Notes: generated by a model from the letters alone, not told the origin. A DNA stretch of 64,000 nucleotides from Pyrenopolyporus hunteri (GCA_902806595.1 CADCXC010000004.1:3328124-3392123); one strand, 5' to 3'. Shown: positions 27,401-42,338, counted from the stretch's first letter. Numbers and translations: made by a program.

Positions 27401-30400
27401 CGATTTTTTTAATTTTAAATATATTTATTTTCGTAATCGAATTATTTAAGGAACCGTTTATTTAATCGATTTCGAATCGCGAATTACTTTTTATGTTTTT
27501 ATAAAAAATAACTTTAAAAACGTATTTTATTAATTCGAAATCGTTTTATAAATTTAAAACGACGCGTAATTTTTTAATAATTTCGATATATAAATTTAAT
27601 ATTATTAAATTTTTTAATTTTTTTTCGTTAATTAATATAAATTAACGTTTTTAATTTTTATTATAAAATTATTTTTTATTAAATTAAACGTTTTTAATAA
27701 AAATTATTTTATAACGAAAAGGGATTTATACGCGATATAAATTCGAAATTTTATAATTTATTAGATATTTTACGTACGTTTTTTTTTTATTTTATATATT
27801 CGTTTATTTATTTTTAAGTTATCGTTTTTCGATTTTTTTTTATTTAATGGATAAACTTTATATTCGTAAGTGTATAAGTCGTTTTAATTAAATCGTAAAT
27901 TATTAATAAATTTTTTTACGATTTACGAAATATATTATTTAAAATAATAGCGAAATTAATTTTCGAATTTTTAAATAAAATTAATTAAATCGTTATTAAA
28001 ATTAAAGTTTATATTATATAAATATATAATCGTTTTAACGTTTTTCGATTATAATTTTCTTAAAAGATTTATTTTTAATTTTATTTTAATCGATTTAATT
28101 ATTAATTTTTATTTAATTTATCTAATTAATTTTATTAGTTTTTTAATGTTTAGTGGTAATGTTTCGAAATCGATGTTTTAATTTTTAACTTATATTTCGA
28201 ATTATATACGTTTTTTTTAATTATATATTATCGTTTTATCGTTTAATTGTATTTTATTAATGGTAAATTTATATTAACGTTATATTTAATTTTTAAAATT
28301 TTAAATCGTAAAAGTTATTTTGTTTTATATTTTTTATAAAAATATAAAAATGTAAAGTATATTATTATATTTATTTTTAATTATTAAAAAATATATTAAT
28401 TTATTATAACTTTTCGAAAAGTTAAATAAATTTTATAACATTTATTAAAAAAGTCGAAAAAAGTAATATTTTAAAAGGCGCCGTAAAATTACTTATTTAA
28501 CGTATATAATAACGTATTTTTCGTATTTTTGTCGTTTTATTTTTTTAATTTTTACGTTTTTTATTTAGTGTATTAAAGTTTTTAACGTTTTTAGTCTTAA
28601 ATAATTAAATTGTAAGTGTTAAAAGAGTTTTATATTTTTTTTAAGTAAAAGTTTATTTTTAATAAATTGTTTAATTTTATTATATTTTTTTATTAAAGGT
28701 AATATTATTATTTTTATTACGTTTCGAAGTAGGTTTAACGGTAAAATTATATCGATTATTTAAGGTATTCGAAAATAAATAAAAAAGGGTTTATATTTAA
28801 AAAAAATAAGGTTAAATTTTATTTTTAATTATCGTATAATATGGTTTTTTTCGATATTATCGAATTTAAATATATCGTTGTATTTATATAATTAAATATC
28901 GATAACCCATTTTAATTTAATAGTAAAAATTAAATTAACGTAAAATTTAAGAACGTATATTACGTTAATAAATTTTAACGTAGTAATAAATTTATTTTTA
29001 CGTTTTAAAGCGTTTTTAATAATTTATTTTTTTTTATTAATAATAAAAAAATTCGAAGTATTTATTTTAATTCGATTTCTTTTCGATAAATTTTTATAAA
29101 ATCCGGGTAAAAGTAAGGAACGGTCGTTAATTAAATGGGTAATTTCGTAATTATTTAATATAATATTTTCGATTAAAAAATAACGTAAATATTTTATAAT
29201 AAAAAAATTTTTATTTAAATAATTTATTTATTTTATTAATTTCGGCGAAATTATAATTACGATTATCGAATTAAATAAATCGTTATTCGTATTTTTTTTT
29301 TAACGTAACGTTAATTTTTATTATAAAATTTTACTTTTTATTTTTTTTTTTCGATTTATATTTAAAAGTTAACTTAATGCGTAAATTTAAAACGATTTTA
29401 GATATTTTCGTATTTTTCGTTATTAATAACTTTAATTTTTCGATTCGAAGATTTAATTATAACGTATTAAAAAGTTTTATACGTACGAAACTTTTAAAAG
29501 TATTTATAAAATAAATTTTTTTTACACGGGTAATTAAATTTTTTAAGTTTAAAAAATTTACCTTATAAGCGATTTTTCTTATTTATTATATACCCCTTTT
29601 AATTAAATCCTTTAATATCGTATAATTATCCGTCGAATATAATATAAATGTCGATATTACGCTTTTAATTATTTTATTTTAATTTATTAAATATAATATT
29701 AAAATATATTTCGATTTTTTCGAATATAAAAAGTAAAAGTTTTTCGACTTTATTTTAAACGAGTTTTTCGAGTTATTAATTTACTTACCCCTTAATTATA
29801 CGAATTTCGATTACGTTAAAAAAATCCTTTATTACGTTAATTTTTTCGATTTTAAAAATCTTTTAAACCTTTATATAAACGGTTAAATTTTTCTACTTTA
29901 AATATTACTTCGAAAAATTAATAATATTAATTTTTATTCGTTCGAAAATCGTACGATATTCGTAGCGGAGGTTCGAAATAAACATTAAACGAATAAAAAC
30001 GTTATACTTATAAATAACGCTTACGAATATAATAATAAATATATCCCTAAACTTTAAATATTTAAATTAATAATTATCGATTATATTAAATATAATTATT
30101 TTAATAATTTATTTATATACGATTTAAAACTTAATACGTAACATTTTAACTTTTTTAACGTTTTTTTTAAATTAATTTACGTAATTTTCGTATTTTTATT
30201 TAAATTTTTTTTAATAAATTTTTCGAATTTTAATTTAACTTTTTTTTTACCTTTTTCTATTCATTCGATATATTTTTAATTATAAATCTTTTTAAATTAA
30301 TTAAAGTAACTTATTTTTTATATTAAATATCCGATATATTAAATTTTTTCGTTTTTAATAAATTTAATTTTTAATCGATTAAAATTTTTATTAATAAAAT

Positions 30401-30668
30401 CGATTAACTTTTAAATATTAAATATATTATAAATATATTAAAACTATTTTAACTATATTATATAATTCGCATAATTTATAAATTTAATAATACTTTTAAT
30501 ATAAATATTTATTAAAATATTTTTATTTATAATACTTATAAAACTTAACGATTCGTTAAATATAAAATTAATATAACGAAAATAAATAATAAATATAATT
30601 AAAAAATTAAATAAAATTTTAAAAAATCTTTTAAAATATTAATCTTACGTGCGAACCGAACTTATAAC

Positions 30669-30928
30669 TTTCACGTTATATAATATTTAATTTTTAAGAA
30701 ATTAAAATAAAAACGATGCGAATAATTTTTTAAAAATACATAAAAAAATATATTATAAAAAAACACATAAAACTTTTATCTATTTATAAAAGAAAACTCC
30801 CTTTTTATAAGCGTTATTAATTAAATAATATGTAAAACCGTAAATTAATATAAAATTTAAAAATATATACCTTTAATACGTATATATTATTTAATTTTTA
30901 ATATTTTAATCGCTTACGCTTCGTAATA
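30669..30928 (+). repeat. Right LTR of element F
   Basis: This partner of 23113-23372 starts TTTCACGTTATATAATA and ends CTTCGTAATA, directly followed by AAAAT. It preserves C where the left LTR has T (TCGCTTACGCTTCG against TCGTTTACGTTTCG). The left LTR preserves G where this one has A, so the two LTRs were mutated on opposite strands. Confidence 0.85.
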
Positions 30929-30933
30929 AAAAT

Positions 30934-31296
30934 ATATAACGATTTTATTAAAAATTTAAATATTTTACGTTTATAATTAATAATTTTCATTTATATTATT
31001 TTTTAAAAAAATAAACAAAACGTAATTATATTCGAAATAAATATTAAATATTAAATATTTTAATTTAAAAATATATAAAATAACTTCGTATAATAATTTT
31101 AAAAGGAATTTAATATTAAAAAATATTATATATAATATAATTTAAAATTATTTTTTATAATTTATAAATGATTATAATTTAAAAAACGATTAATAAAAAT
31201 TATTTTTTACATTATATAATATTATTAATATTAAAATCTTAATATATACGTTCGAAAAAAACGATAAATTTATTACGATTATTTCTTAAATTTTTA
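30934..31296. other. AT-rich spacer, no gene seen
   Basis: The spacer runs between element F and the nested A cluster. It may be the continuation of repeat E across the F insertion, but no second copy is present to confirm that. Nothing else was recognised. Confidence 0.5.
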
Positions 31297-31672
31297 TATT
31301 CGAAGTTTCTTCGAAATATTATTTCGATTTTTTTTTTAAAAAAAAAATCGAAAAAAAATAAAAATTAATTACGTAAAAATTTATAAATTATATTTTTTAC
31401 GTTATATTAATTATATTTTATATTATATTACGTTACGTTATATTATATTACGTTACATTAATTAATTATACGTATATTTTATATAATAATTTATATTATA
31501 TTTTTATTTAATTAATTAAATTATTTAATTAAATCGTTATATATATTATAATTATTATATTTAAAATTATTTATATTTTAATAAACGATTTTATTAATTA
31601 AATTAATTTAATTATAAATATAAATTTAATTTTAATTTAATATATAATTCGATTTAAAAAAATCGAATTAAA

Positions 31673-32591
31673 TATTAAAAATTACCCTCGTAAAATAATA
31701 TAATAACCTTCGATTTTTTTTAAATTTTACGATTATTTTTATAATTATATATCTTTTAATATAATTATTAATATAACTTATAATATAACTTTTAATATAA
31801 CTTTTAATATAACTTTTAATATAACTTTTAATATAACTTTTAATATAACTTTTAATATAACTTTTAATATAACTTTCGTAACACCCTTTAACTTTTACGA
31901 AAAACCACCCGTGCCACCTTTCGATAAAGCCGTCGCGAGAAACTACCCTATACCACCTTTCGAAAAAGCCGTCGTAAAAAACCACCTTTACTACCTTTTT
32001 AAAAATCTTTCGAAAAAACCGTCATAAATAACTACTCGTATAACCCTTTTATACCTAACTTTAAATATATAATTCGAAAAATTCTTCGAAAAATACCACG
32101 AAAAATACGTCGAATTAAAATTAAATTTATATAATTAAATCGATATAATTAAATTTATATTTATAATTAAATTTATACTTATAATTATATCTATATTTAT
32201 AATTATATTTATATTTATAATTAAATCTATACTTATAATTAAATTTATATAATTCGATTTATTTAATTCGATTTATTTAATTCGATTTTTTTAAATCGAA
32301 TTATATATTAAATTAAAATTAAATCTATATTTATAATTAAATTTATATAATTAAATTAATTTAATTAATAAAATCGTTTATTAAAATCTAAATAATTTTA
32401 AATATAATAATTACGATATATATAACGATTTAATTAATTAAATAAAAACGTAATATAAATCGTTACGTAAAATATATACGTAATTCGTTAATATAATATA
32501 ACGTAAAAAATATAACTCGTGAATTTTTACGTAATTAAATTTTTTTTTATTAAAAAAAAATCGAAATAATATTTCGAAAAAACTTCGAATA
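31673..32591 (+). mobile_element. Family A repeat, copy A5, inserted in A4
   Basis: A complete plus-strand A element from TATTAAAAATTACCCTCG to CTTCGAATA. This is one of the best-preserved copies: it keeps an array of ten-base AACTTTTAAT-type units (about 31765-31875) and the CCGTCG minisatellite with CACC motifs (about 31905-32035). The minus-strand open frame at 31668-31985 is the translation of these repeats (SYIK repeated) and is not considered a gene. Confidence 0.75.
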
Positions 32592-32724
32592 AATCGATTT
32601 AAAAAAATCGAATTAAATAAATTAAATTAAATAAATCAAATTAAATAAATCGAATTAAATAAATTTATTAAAAAATTCGAATTATATAAATTTAATAACA
32701 TAATTTTAATTTTAATTTAACGTA

Positions 32725-33613
32725 TATTAAAAATTATTTTCGTAAAATAATATAATAATTTTCGATTTTTTTTAAATTTTACGATTATTTTTATAATTAT
32801 ATATTTTTTAATATAATTATTAATATAATTTTTAATATAATTTTTAATATAATATTTAATATAACTTTTAATATAATTCTTAATATAATTTTTATAAGAT
32901 TTTTTAACTTTTATAAAATATTACTTATATTATTTTTCGAAAAATCGTCGTAAAAAACTACTTTATATTATTATTCGATAAAATCGTTATAAAAAACCAC
33001 CTTATATTACTTTTCGAAAAAACCGTCGTAAAAAATTACATTATATTATTTTTCGATAAAACCGTCGTAAATAATTATTTATATAATATTTTTATATTTA
33101 ATTTTAAATATATTATTCGAAAAATTATTCGAAAAATATTATAAAAAATACGTCGAATTAAAATTAAATTTATATAATTAAATTTATATAATTAAATTTA
33201 TATAATTTAAATTTTATATAAAATTATTTAATTCGATTTATTTAATTCGATTTATTTAATTCGATTTTTTTAAATTAAATTATATATAAAATTAAAATTA
33301 AATTTATATTTATAATTAAATTTATAAAATTAATTTAATTTAATTAATAATATAATTTATTAAAATATAAATAATTTTAAATATAATAATTATAATATAT
33401 ATAATAATTTAATTAATTAAATAAAAACGTAATATAAATTATTATATAAAACGTACGCGTAATTAATTAATATAATATAATATAATGTAATATATAATTA
33501 ATATAACGTAAAAAATATAACTCGTAAATTTTTACGTAATTAATTTTTGTTTTTTTTTTCGATTTTTTTTTTAAAAAAAAAATCGAAATAATATTTCGAG
33601 GAAATTTCGAATA
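32725..33613 (+). mobile_element. Family A repeat, copy A6, inserted in A4
   Basis: A complete plus-strand A element from TATTAAAAATTATTTTCG to TTTCGAATA, with the usual modules. A5 and A6 are separate insertions into A4, because A4 sequence (32592-32724) lies between them. Confidence 0.75.
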
Positions 33614-33980
33614 TTTCGTAATATTTTTCGAAAAAATTTTCGAATTATATATTTAATTTAAAATAAATATAAAAAAATTATACGAATAAATTTTCGCGAC
33701 GATTTTTTCGAAATATAATAAAAATAATTTTTCGTAAAAGTTAAAAAATATTACGAAAAATAAGTTAAAAAATATATTAAAAAATATATTAAAACATATA
33801 ATAAAAAATATATTAAAAAATATATTAAAAATATATTAAAAATATAATAAAAAATATAATAGAAAATATATTAAAAAATATATTAAAAAGTATATTAAAA
33901 AGTATATAATTATAAAAATAATCGTAAAATTCGAAGAAAATCGAATATTATTAAAATATTTTATAAAAATAATTTTTAAA

Positions 33981-35379
33981 ATTTTATTTTATATTAATAT
34001 TATATTTCTTTATTAAATAAAAGTTAATATCGATTAAATATAACGATATATTTTAAAGGTTTTTATATTATTTTAATTTTTTCGAAATTTAATATAATAT
34101 TTTTCCGTTAATAATTTATTAATTTTTTATAATTTTTAAAGTTATTTTTTAAATAAAAATTTATTAATTTAAATATTATTATTTTTAATAATACGATTAA
34201 AACTTAAAATTAAAAATACGAAATATATAATTACGATAATATTATATTAAAAAATTTAATATTTATTTATTTATTTTTTATATTAAATGTTTATTTATTA
34301 TATTTAATTAAATTTTTTAAATATTATTAATAATATTTAAATCATTAAATTTATAAAGTAAAATTTTAAAAAACGTAAAAATAAAATAATAAAAATTAAT
34401 AATAAATTAAAGTAACTTATTTTATATTTTTTATACGTATAATTTATCGTTTATCGGTTTTTTTTAATTGCGTTTTTTTTATCAATTATATATTTTTTAA
34501 AAAAAATATATTATAAAAAATGGGTTTTTTATACGTTATTCGATTAACTTTATATTAAAAAATTTTTTAAAAATGTAATTATTAAAAACGTAAAAGGAAT
34601 TTTTTTTATTATATCGAAAATTAAAATTATTATTCGTTATTTTATAATATTTTTTATATATTTTTTAATTAAAAATTTTATATATTATTATTATTTATAT
34701 TTTTATATGGATTATTTTCGTTTTTTTATTTTTAAGGTATAATTTAATTAATTTATATTTAACGTTTATAATATTTTTTAAATTATTTTAAATTTAAAAA
34801 ATTATTATTTTTATAATTTTATATATTTAAAAAATTATTATTTAAAAAAAATCGTAATATAAATAATTATTTTTTATTAATTATAATAAAATATTTATTA
34901 TTATAAATCTTCGTAATTTTTAAAAAAAATAAATTAAGTTTAATTAATTTATTAATCGTTTATTAATTTACGTAAATCTTTTTAAATCGTTTTTAATTTT
35001 TTTAAAAAAACTTTAATTATAAAAAATAAATCGTTAATAAATATTATAATATATTTTTTTATTTAACGATATATCGTATTTTTAAATTGATTTATTTTTA
35101 AACTTAAGAAAAATTTTATTATAAAATTATAGGTGATTTTCGAAGTAAAAATCTTTTTTAAAAAATTAAAATTTTCGTATAAATTTCAAATATATAAGTA
35201 AAAATTTTAAAATATAAAAATTTTTATATTTTATTAATAATATATTTTTAAATATTTTTAATATATTTAATATATATTTATATAAACTTTTTACGACGTA
35301 ATATATAATGATTTATATAATTAAAACGATATTTTATTTTCGATAAATTTAACGAAAAAAGTTTTTTTATTTTCGTTTT
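33981..35379. other. AT-rich DNA between the A cluster and element B
   Basis: This is RIP-mutated sequence with no open frame. I found no second copy in the window. It ends at the presumed target duplication GTTTT (35375-35379) of element B. Confidence 0.5.
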
Positions 35380-35595
35380 TAATAATTAATTAATTTATAT
35401 ACGTATTATTTTATAGTACGTATTTTAAAAGGTAAAAATACTTATATATTTTCATTTATATAAAAAAAACCTTTTTTACGATTTTTTTATTAAATAATTT
35501 TTCTTTTTTAAATAATTTATATAATATTAATTTTATTATATCGCGTTATTTTTATTATTATTTTTTTATTTTATTTACGTATATATTTATTAATA
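35380..35595 (+). repeat. 5' LTR of element B
   Basis: It starts TAATAATTAATTAATTTATA and ends TTTATTAATA. It matches 41276-41487, apart from transitions and small length changes. The TA termini fit original TG and CA. Confidence 0.8.
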
Positions 35596-38500
35596 TTAAT
35601 TAATATTATTAAAATTAATAATATAAATTAATAAAGTTAAAAAAATTATTATTACGATAATACGAAATTTCGATTTTTATCGTAATAATATACGCGATAA
35701 TAATATTTTTTTTATACGATATTTTTTTATTTATATTAAAATATCGTTTTATTATATTAAATTTCGTTAAATTTATAATATTTATTATATCGTAAAAAGT
35801 TAAAAATTCGGCTTAAACGTAAATTTAAGAAAAAAAATTTAATTTCGTTAAATAAAAAAATATAAATAAACTTTAAATTTTAATAAAATATATCTTCGAT
35901 TTTTTTATTACACCCGTTTTTTTTTATTAAATATTTTAATTATATAACGATAAAATAAAAGGAAATAAACCCGTAAATTACTATTTTTTAATAAAAAATA
36001 ACGTAGGCGTTATTTATATTAATCGATTTAAATTTAACGAATAAAAATAAATTATATATTTATATAATTAAAAAAATTATAAATAAATTTTAAAAGCGTT
36101 TTAAAACTTTTATTTTAAGTGATTTTTAAATTATATCGCGTTAATTACGTTCGATTTTAAAGATTATATTAATATAAAAAAGTATTTATATAAATAAAAA
36201 TAATATTAATATTATTAAATTTTTATTAAATTTTTTATTATTACGTAAATTATTAAAGTAAAATTATAACGAGTTAATAAAAGTAAAATAAAAATAATTT
36301 AATACGTTAATATAAAAAACGTTTATATATCGAATCGAAAAAAATATAATTTATTTAAAAGTATTTACGTCGATATATATATATATATTATAATATAATA
36401 ACGGTTAAAATTTTTCGCTTTTTAAATGTTTAATTAATTAATTAAATACGAAAATTTAAATTTAATAATATTTATTATTTTAATAAAACTGTTATTAATA
36501 TCGTTTTAACGACGTTATAAATTACTTTCGTAATATACGTATTTATTTTTTATTATTTTTAATAATTCGTCGTTTATATTTTATCTTTAATCGCTTTTTT
36601 TATTATAACCTTATATAATATCACTTTCTTAATAATTAATATTTAAATTCCTACCGTTAATTTTATTTAACTATTAAAATAATTGAAATAATTTACGTAA
36701 TTAATCGAAATTTTAAATATTTAATATATTTATTTTCCCCGCCTTTATTTTATAAAAAATAATTATATTTTTTTAAATTATTACGATTAATTAATACCTT
36801 ATTATATTAATATACGTTAAATCGAAGTATAATTAATAATATATTCTTAATCTTATATAAAAAAATAACCTTAATTTTTATTATCGAAAAATATTTGTAA
36901 ACTTTTCGAATTATTATTAAATAATTTATATATAATATCGGCGGTTTTATTAAACGTTATATTAAAAAAATTCATTATACCGAAAATTATAATTCTTTTT
37001 TTTAAACGGCTTTATAATTTTTATTAATTAAACCGATTTTTATATTTATATTTATTAAAAATTAATAAAATAATATTTATTATAACGTTTTTTTCGTTCG
37101 AATTTTTAACGAAATATATCTTTTTATTATCGTTAATTATTTTAAAAAAATTTAAAATAATAAAAATAATTATATCGGAAAATTTTATAACGTTTTAAAA
37201 AATAAATTTCGTTTTTTTTAAACGTATATTATATAATTAAAATTCATTAAATTTAATTTTACGTCGTATTTTTTATTATTTTTATTAAACGAATAATGAT
37301 TTATTTTTTTATATAACGTATCTTACTATTAATATTTTATAAATATATATTTAATTATAAAACGATATTTTAATACGAAATAAAATAAAATTTAATATTA
37401 TTATAATTAAATTTTAATTACTTTTTTTAACATTAAAATCGAAAAAAAAAATAAAAAAAATTCGACTTCGAAATATTATAAATTATATTAAATAAATTAA
37501 TATTATATTAATAAACTTTTAAAAAAAACTTTAAAAATAAATAATAATTTATCGTAATTATATAATATGTTTATTATAATATATTATAATTATACTATAT
37601 TTTATTTATTTCGTTATATTAATTCGAAAACTTAATTAATAAATTTCGTACATTAATTAACATTTTCGAAAATATTAAAAAAATACATTAATTTATAATT
37701 AATAACGATAATAACGAAAATTTTAATTAATTTTATATTAAACGAAAATATTATTATAATAATAAAAACAGTCGATATTAATCGAAAAAAACGACTTAAA
37801 TTTAAAAATGTCGTTATTAAATATATAAAAAAAATATTAATTTATTAAATATTTCGAAAATAAATAAAAAAAATTAAAAATAAAAGTAAATATACTATGC
37901 TTTTAACGGGTTATAAAAATATTAAATAAAAAAAATTCGAAATCGAAAAACGACGATTAAAACGTCGTAATTTTCGACATAAAAAGATCGACCTTTAATA
38001 TTAATTAATTACGACATATTTAATAAACTAAATATATTAATATCGAATTGTTTTTTATTATCTTTTTATCGATAAATTAAAAAATAATATTATATTTATT
38101 TTAAATTAATATATTAAAAATATCTTTTAAAATATTATTTTTAATATCGATGTAATTAAAATATTTATTATAAAAAAAATTAATATTAAATTTTTATAAA
38201 AAAATTTTTAATCGAAATTTTAAAATAAATAATAATCGAATCGATAAAATTAATATTAAATTTAAACATAAATTTTAATCGAATTATTAAAAATAATTAC
38301 AATTAACGTTTCGTTCGAATTAATCGATTTTTATATTATAAATTTAAATATCCTATTTTTTATATATTTAAAAAATATAAATCGATTAAATATTTATTTA
38401 AATAACGTATTAAATTAATTAACCGAAAAGAATAATATTATCGTTATTATTATTTATAAATAAAAATATTTATAATTTTATTTCAATAATATAATTGTTT

Positions 38501-41275
38501 TTATAAAATTTAAATTACGTTATTTTTATATTCGATTTAATTATTTTTATAATTAAATTATATATTTTTCTAAATAAAATAAATTATAACGTCGATATTA
38601 AAAATATTGAAGAAATTAATAAATTTTATTACTATTATTAAATTAAAAGTAAAGTTTTTTCAAAATTTAAATTTAATTTAAAAAATTTTAATATAAATTT
38701 TAATTACGAAATTATCGTTAATATTATATATTTAAATAAACGTTTCGTTTTATATATAATGAATGTCGTTATAAAATTTTAAATTATGCGTTTTATAAAC
38801 ATTTTTTTTATTAAAAAAATTTAAAATATATTAAAATAATATTAAATTAATATTTATTTCGAATTTTCGAATATTATTATATATAATGTCGATACGAATT
38901 TTAATAATGTTAAATTTCGAAATAAAATTCATATTATTAAAATTATTTATTATTAAATATTCGTTAAAGTATATTAATTTATTAATAAAATCGAAAAATA
39001 TTACGACCTTGTTCGTAAAACGTATAAAATTATTATTAATAAACTTTAAAATTTAAATTTACGTACATTTCGATTATAAATAATTATTAAAATAATTAAT
39101 GATATTATTAATTTTAATAATTTAATATTTATATTTTTTATACTCGACGTTTATTTTAAAATTAATATAAATTTACTTTTTATTTTCGTATAAACTTAAA
39201 AAATATAAACCGTTTAAAAAGCGATAACGAAAATTAAAAAAATTAAAATATAATGTTTAATAAAAAATATTTTAAATATACGTAATAATTTTAATATATA
39301 AAAAACTTTTCCCGTATTATTTTTTATCGATAATAAAATATTTATTTATAAAAAAAAAATAAAAAATCTTTATAAAGTTATTATAATATTAAATAAAAAT
39401 ATTACCGTTATTTTTAATATTTCGAACGAAATATCTATGTTTAAAAATTTTTATATTAAATTATATATTTAATTAAAAAAAGATTTTATATCGTTTAAAA
39501 AATTTAAAATTAAATTATTTACGTTAACTTTTAACTTCGATAATTATTAAATTATTTCGAAAGAAAATTTTATATATATTAACGATTTTTTTTATATTAT
39601 AAAATTATATATTATTAATAAAAAATAAAAAAACCTTATTTTTATTATTAAATTATAAGCGAATAAAAAAATCGTTATATAAAGAAAATTTTACGAAATA
39701 TTAAATATAAAAAAATTTAACGTTTTATTTAAAAAAGATATTTTATATTTAAAAGTTTATAATATAATTATATATTAAAACGTTACGATTTTTAAATTAT
39801 AATTAATTCGAAAAATTAAAGGTAAAAATATCGCCGTATCATACGAAAAATTTCGCTTAATAATTTAAAATTATAATAATTTTAATAAAAAATATATTAT
39901 AACGTATACATTTATTATTTAAAAAATTAATTAATATATTATATTAATTTTAACGTTTATATTATGTCGTAAAAAATGAAAGTTATAATTCGAAATATTA
40001 TAATAATTTATATTTAATTTAAAATATCGATATAAAAAATTATTTTTATATATTTATTAATGAAACTTAAAAATAAATATTTAAAAAAAATATTATTACG
40101 AGTTATTAAATTTTTATATAATTTCGTAAAGTTAAATATTTATTAATATAAAATTTATTCGTATTATTATTAATAAAAATTACAAATAAAATTATTAACC
40201 TTCGATTTTTATTTATTTATAACGGATTTAAATTCGTTTAAATTTATTAATATTTAAATAAACGATATTTTTAACGTCGATATTACGGACTTTTTTATTA
40301 TTAAAGATAAAGTTTTTAATAAAGTTAAAATTAAAACGCGTTTTTAAAAAATTATAAACTTCGAAATCGAAGATTTTAATAATTTACGTATTATAATTTA
40401 CGATAAAAATTTTAACGTAACGATTATTTAAAAGGGTTAAATTAAAAAGTTTAAGTTATTAAATGTTGAAATCTTCGATATAATTAAAAGATTCGTAGAA
40501 TAAAAAATTCGAAACGTATATATTATTTTAATATATTAATTTAAGATAATTTTCGATTATTTTACAACGGTTTAATATTTCGAATTTAAACTTAAAACAT
40601 TAAAACTTTTAACGTTAAAATTAAATAATAAATAAATAATTAAATTCGTAAATTTTATTATATTAAATTAAACTTTTAAAGTTTATGTTTTTATATTTTT
40701 ATTAATAAATTTTTCGTAAATAATAAAGATTTAAATTCGTAAATCGGATATATTATTATTTTAAATAATAAAAATTTTATCGATTAAAATAATAAAATAT
40801 AAGTTATTAATAATATTATTTATTAATTATTTATTAAATATAAACGAATTATTCGTAACGTATTTATTAATGAAATTTATAATATAATTTAATGTTTCGA
40901 CGTTAATTACGTCGTTTATTATACGATTAATATTATTTTAAAACGATTTTTATTTTTTAAAGTTTTTTTCGTATTATATATCGACTTTTTATCGTTATAT
41001 TAATATTTAATATAAATAAGAAATATTAACGAAAAAAGGTTAATAATTAATTTTATAACTTTAAAGTAATTTTACGAAAATCGAAAAATCGATAATATTT
41101 AATAAATATAAATTATATAACTTTACGGACGTGATAACGAAAATGTTTTTTAATAAAATTATACGAAATTTAATAGAAGAAAATTAATTTAATTTAAAAT
41201 TAAAAAAATAAATAAAACGAAAGATTTAATTAATAATTCGTAATTAATTAATTACGAAAAAAAAATAAAGTAAGT

Positions 41276-41487
41276 AATAGTTAATTAACTTATATACGTA
41301 TTATTTCGTAGTACGTATTTTAAAAGGTAAAAGTACTTATATATTTTTATTTATATAAAGGAGATTTTTTTTACGGTTTTTTTATTAAATAGTTTTTTTT
41401 TAAATAATTTATATAATATTAATTTTATTATATCGTATTGTTTTTATTATTATTTTTTTATTTTATTTATAAACGTATTTATTAATA
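41276..41487 (+). repeat. 3' LTR of element B
   Basis: It starts TAATAGTTAATTAACTTATA and ends ATTTATTAATA. It is preceded by AAAAAAAAATAAAGTAAG (about 41258-41275), a plausible polypurine tract. A reverse-oriented B LTR fragment lies at 56109-56235. Confidence 0.8.
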
Positions 41488-41492
41488 ATTTT

Positions 41493-42338
41493 TAAACATT
41501 TTAAAAATATTTTTTAAAATATTTTTATTAAGTTTTTATTATAATATTAAACGATATATAATCGGTATTAGTTTATTAAAATTATTTTTATTATTTAAGT
41601 TTTTTTTATAAAAAATTACGATATATAATATTTTATATTAATTATTAATTAAATCGAAAAACGATTATTTTTCGATGTTTTTTATTAAAAATTAAATTTA
41701 ATATTTTTATAAAGTTTTTTAATAATTTTCGTATTTTTAAATTAATTATAATTTCGAATTTTTTATAATTATTTAAATTTAATTATTTTTATTATATAAT
41801 TTTTAACGATTTATTTTTTCGTTTAAATTAATATTATTTAAAATTATATTATTATATTTATTATATATTATTTAAAAGTTTATTTTTACGTTTAAATCGA
41901 ATTTTTTATTTATATTAAATTTATAAAAAAACATTATTTTTTTTTAAATATATATTTATGTAATTTTTTTACGACATTTAAATTAATATTTTATTTTTAC
42001 GATTTTTATCGCATTCGAATTTTAAATATTCGATTTTAATAATATATTTTTTTCGATTTTATTTAAATTAATATTTTTTTTACGTTTAAAGGTTTTTTTA
42101 TTAAATAAATTATAAAATATAATATTATAAAATTAAAATTTAAAAGATTTAATTAAAAAATTATATATTTTTATTCGTTATTTTCGAAATTTTAAATTTT
42201 ATAATTAAATATAATTTTTTATTCGAAATTATTTTAATCGAATATAAAAAAATCGTCGCTATTTTTATTTTATTTTAAATTTTTTAATTTTATATTATAA
42301 ACGATAATTATAATATAAAACGATATTATAAATTATAA
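41493..42338. other. AT-rich DNA, no gene seen
   Basis: RIP-mutated sequence between element B and A7. No open frame, no tandem repeat and no second copy were recognised. Confidence 0.5.

Larger units (their letters stand above)
23113..30928 (+). mobile_element. LTR retrotransposon F, full-length RIP-mutated copy
   Basis: Two 260-bp direct repeats (23113-23372 and 30669-30928) enclose about 7.3 kb, and AAAAT flanks both sides (23108-23112 and 30929-30933). Length, LTR size and the 5-bp target duplication fit an LTR retrotransposon. No gag or pol frame survives, and I cannot assign the superfamily. The orientation given is a convention, because no primer-binding site or clear polypurine tract was recognised. 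RIP polarity changes inside the element: from 23400 to about 29100 G outlasts C, and from about 29560 to 30670 C outlasts G. A patch at 24060-24440 is clearly less mutated. Confidence 0.85.
31297..33980 (-). mobile_element. Family A repeat, copy A4, carrying A5 and A6
   Basis: A4 is on the minus strand and lies in three pieces (31297-31672, 32592-32724 and 33614-33980), which add up to about 0.88 kb, the size of one A element. A5 and A6, both on the plus strand, are inserted in it. The pieces join in the right order when compared with A2. It contains a decayed TTTTAATATA-type tandem array near 33765-33905. No coding capacity is visible. Confidence 0.7.
35380..41487 (+). mobile_element. LTR retrotransposon B, full-length RIP-mutated copy
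   Basis: Direct LTRs of 216 and 212 bp (35380-35595 and 41276-41487) bound a 6.1-kb element. The flanks read GTTTT on the left (35375-35379) and ATTTT on the right (41488-41492). That is a 5-bp target duplication if the first G was changed to A. The 3' end, from about 40630, recurs at 2919-3615. The internal region is closed in all frames. A G-richer stretch at about 40260-40530 is the least mutated part. Gag and pol are expected but cannot be read. Confidence 0.8.

Noticed and set aside
23373..30668. Reverse transcriptase or integrase motifs in element F
   Set aside because: I looked on both strands for recognisable motifs and could not support any. Stops and mutations prevent a claim.
31668..31985. 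105-codon minus-strand frame with SYIK repeats
   Set aside because: It spans family A tandem arrays in A5. The repeats explain both the openness and the periodic peptide, and other A copies are closed.
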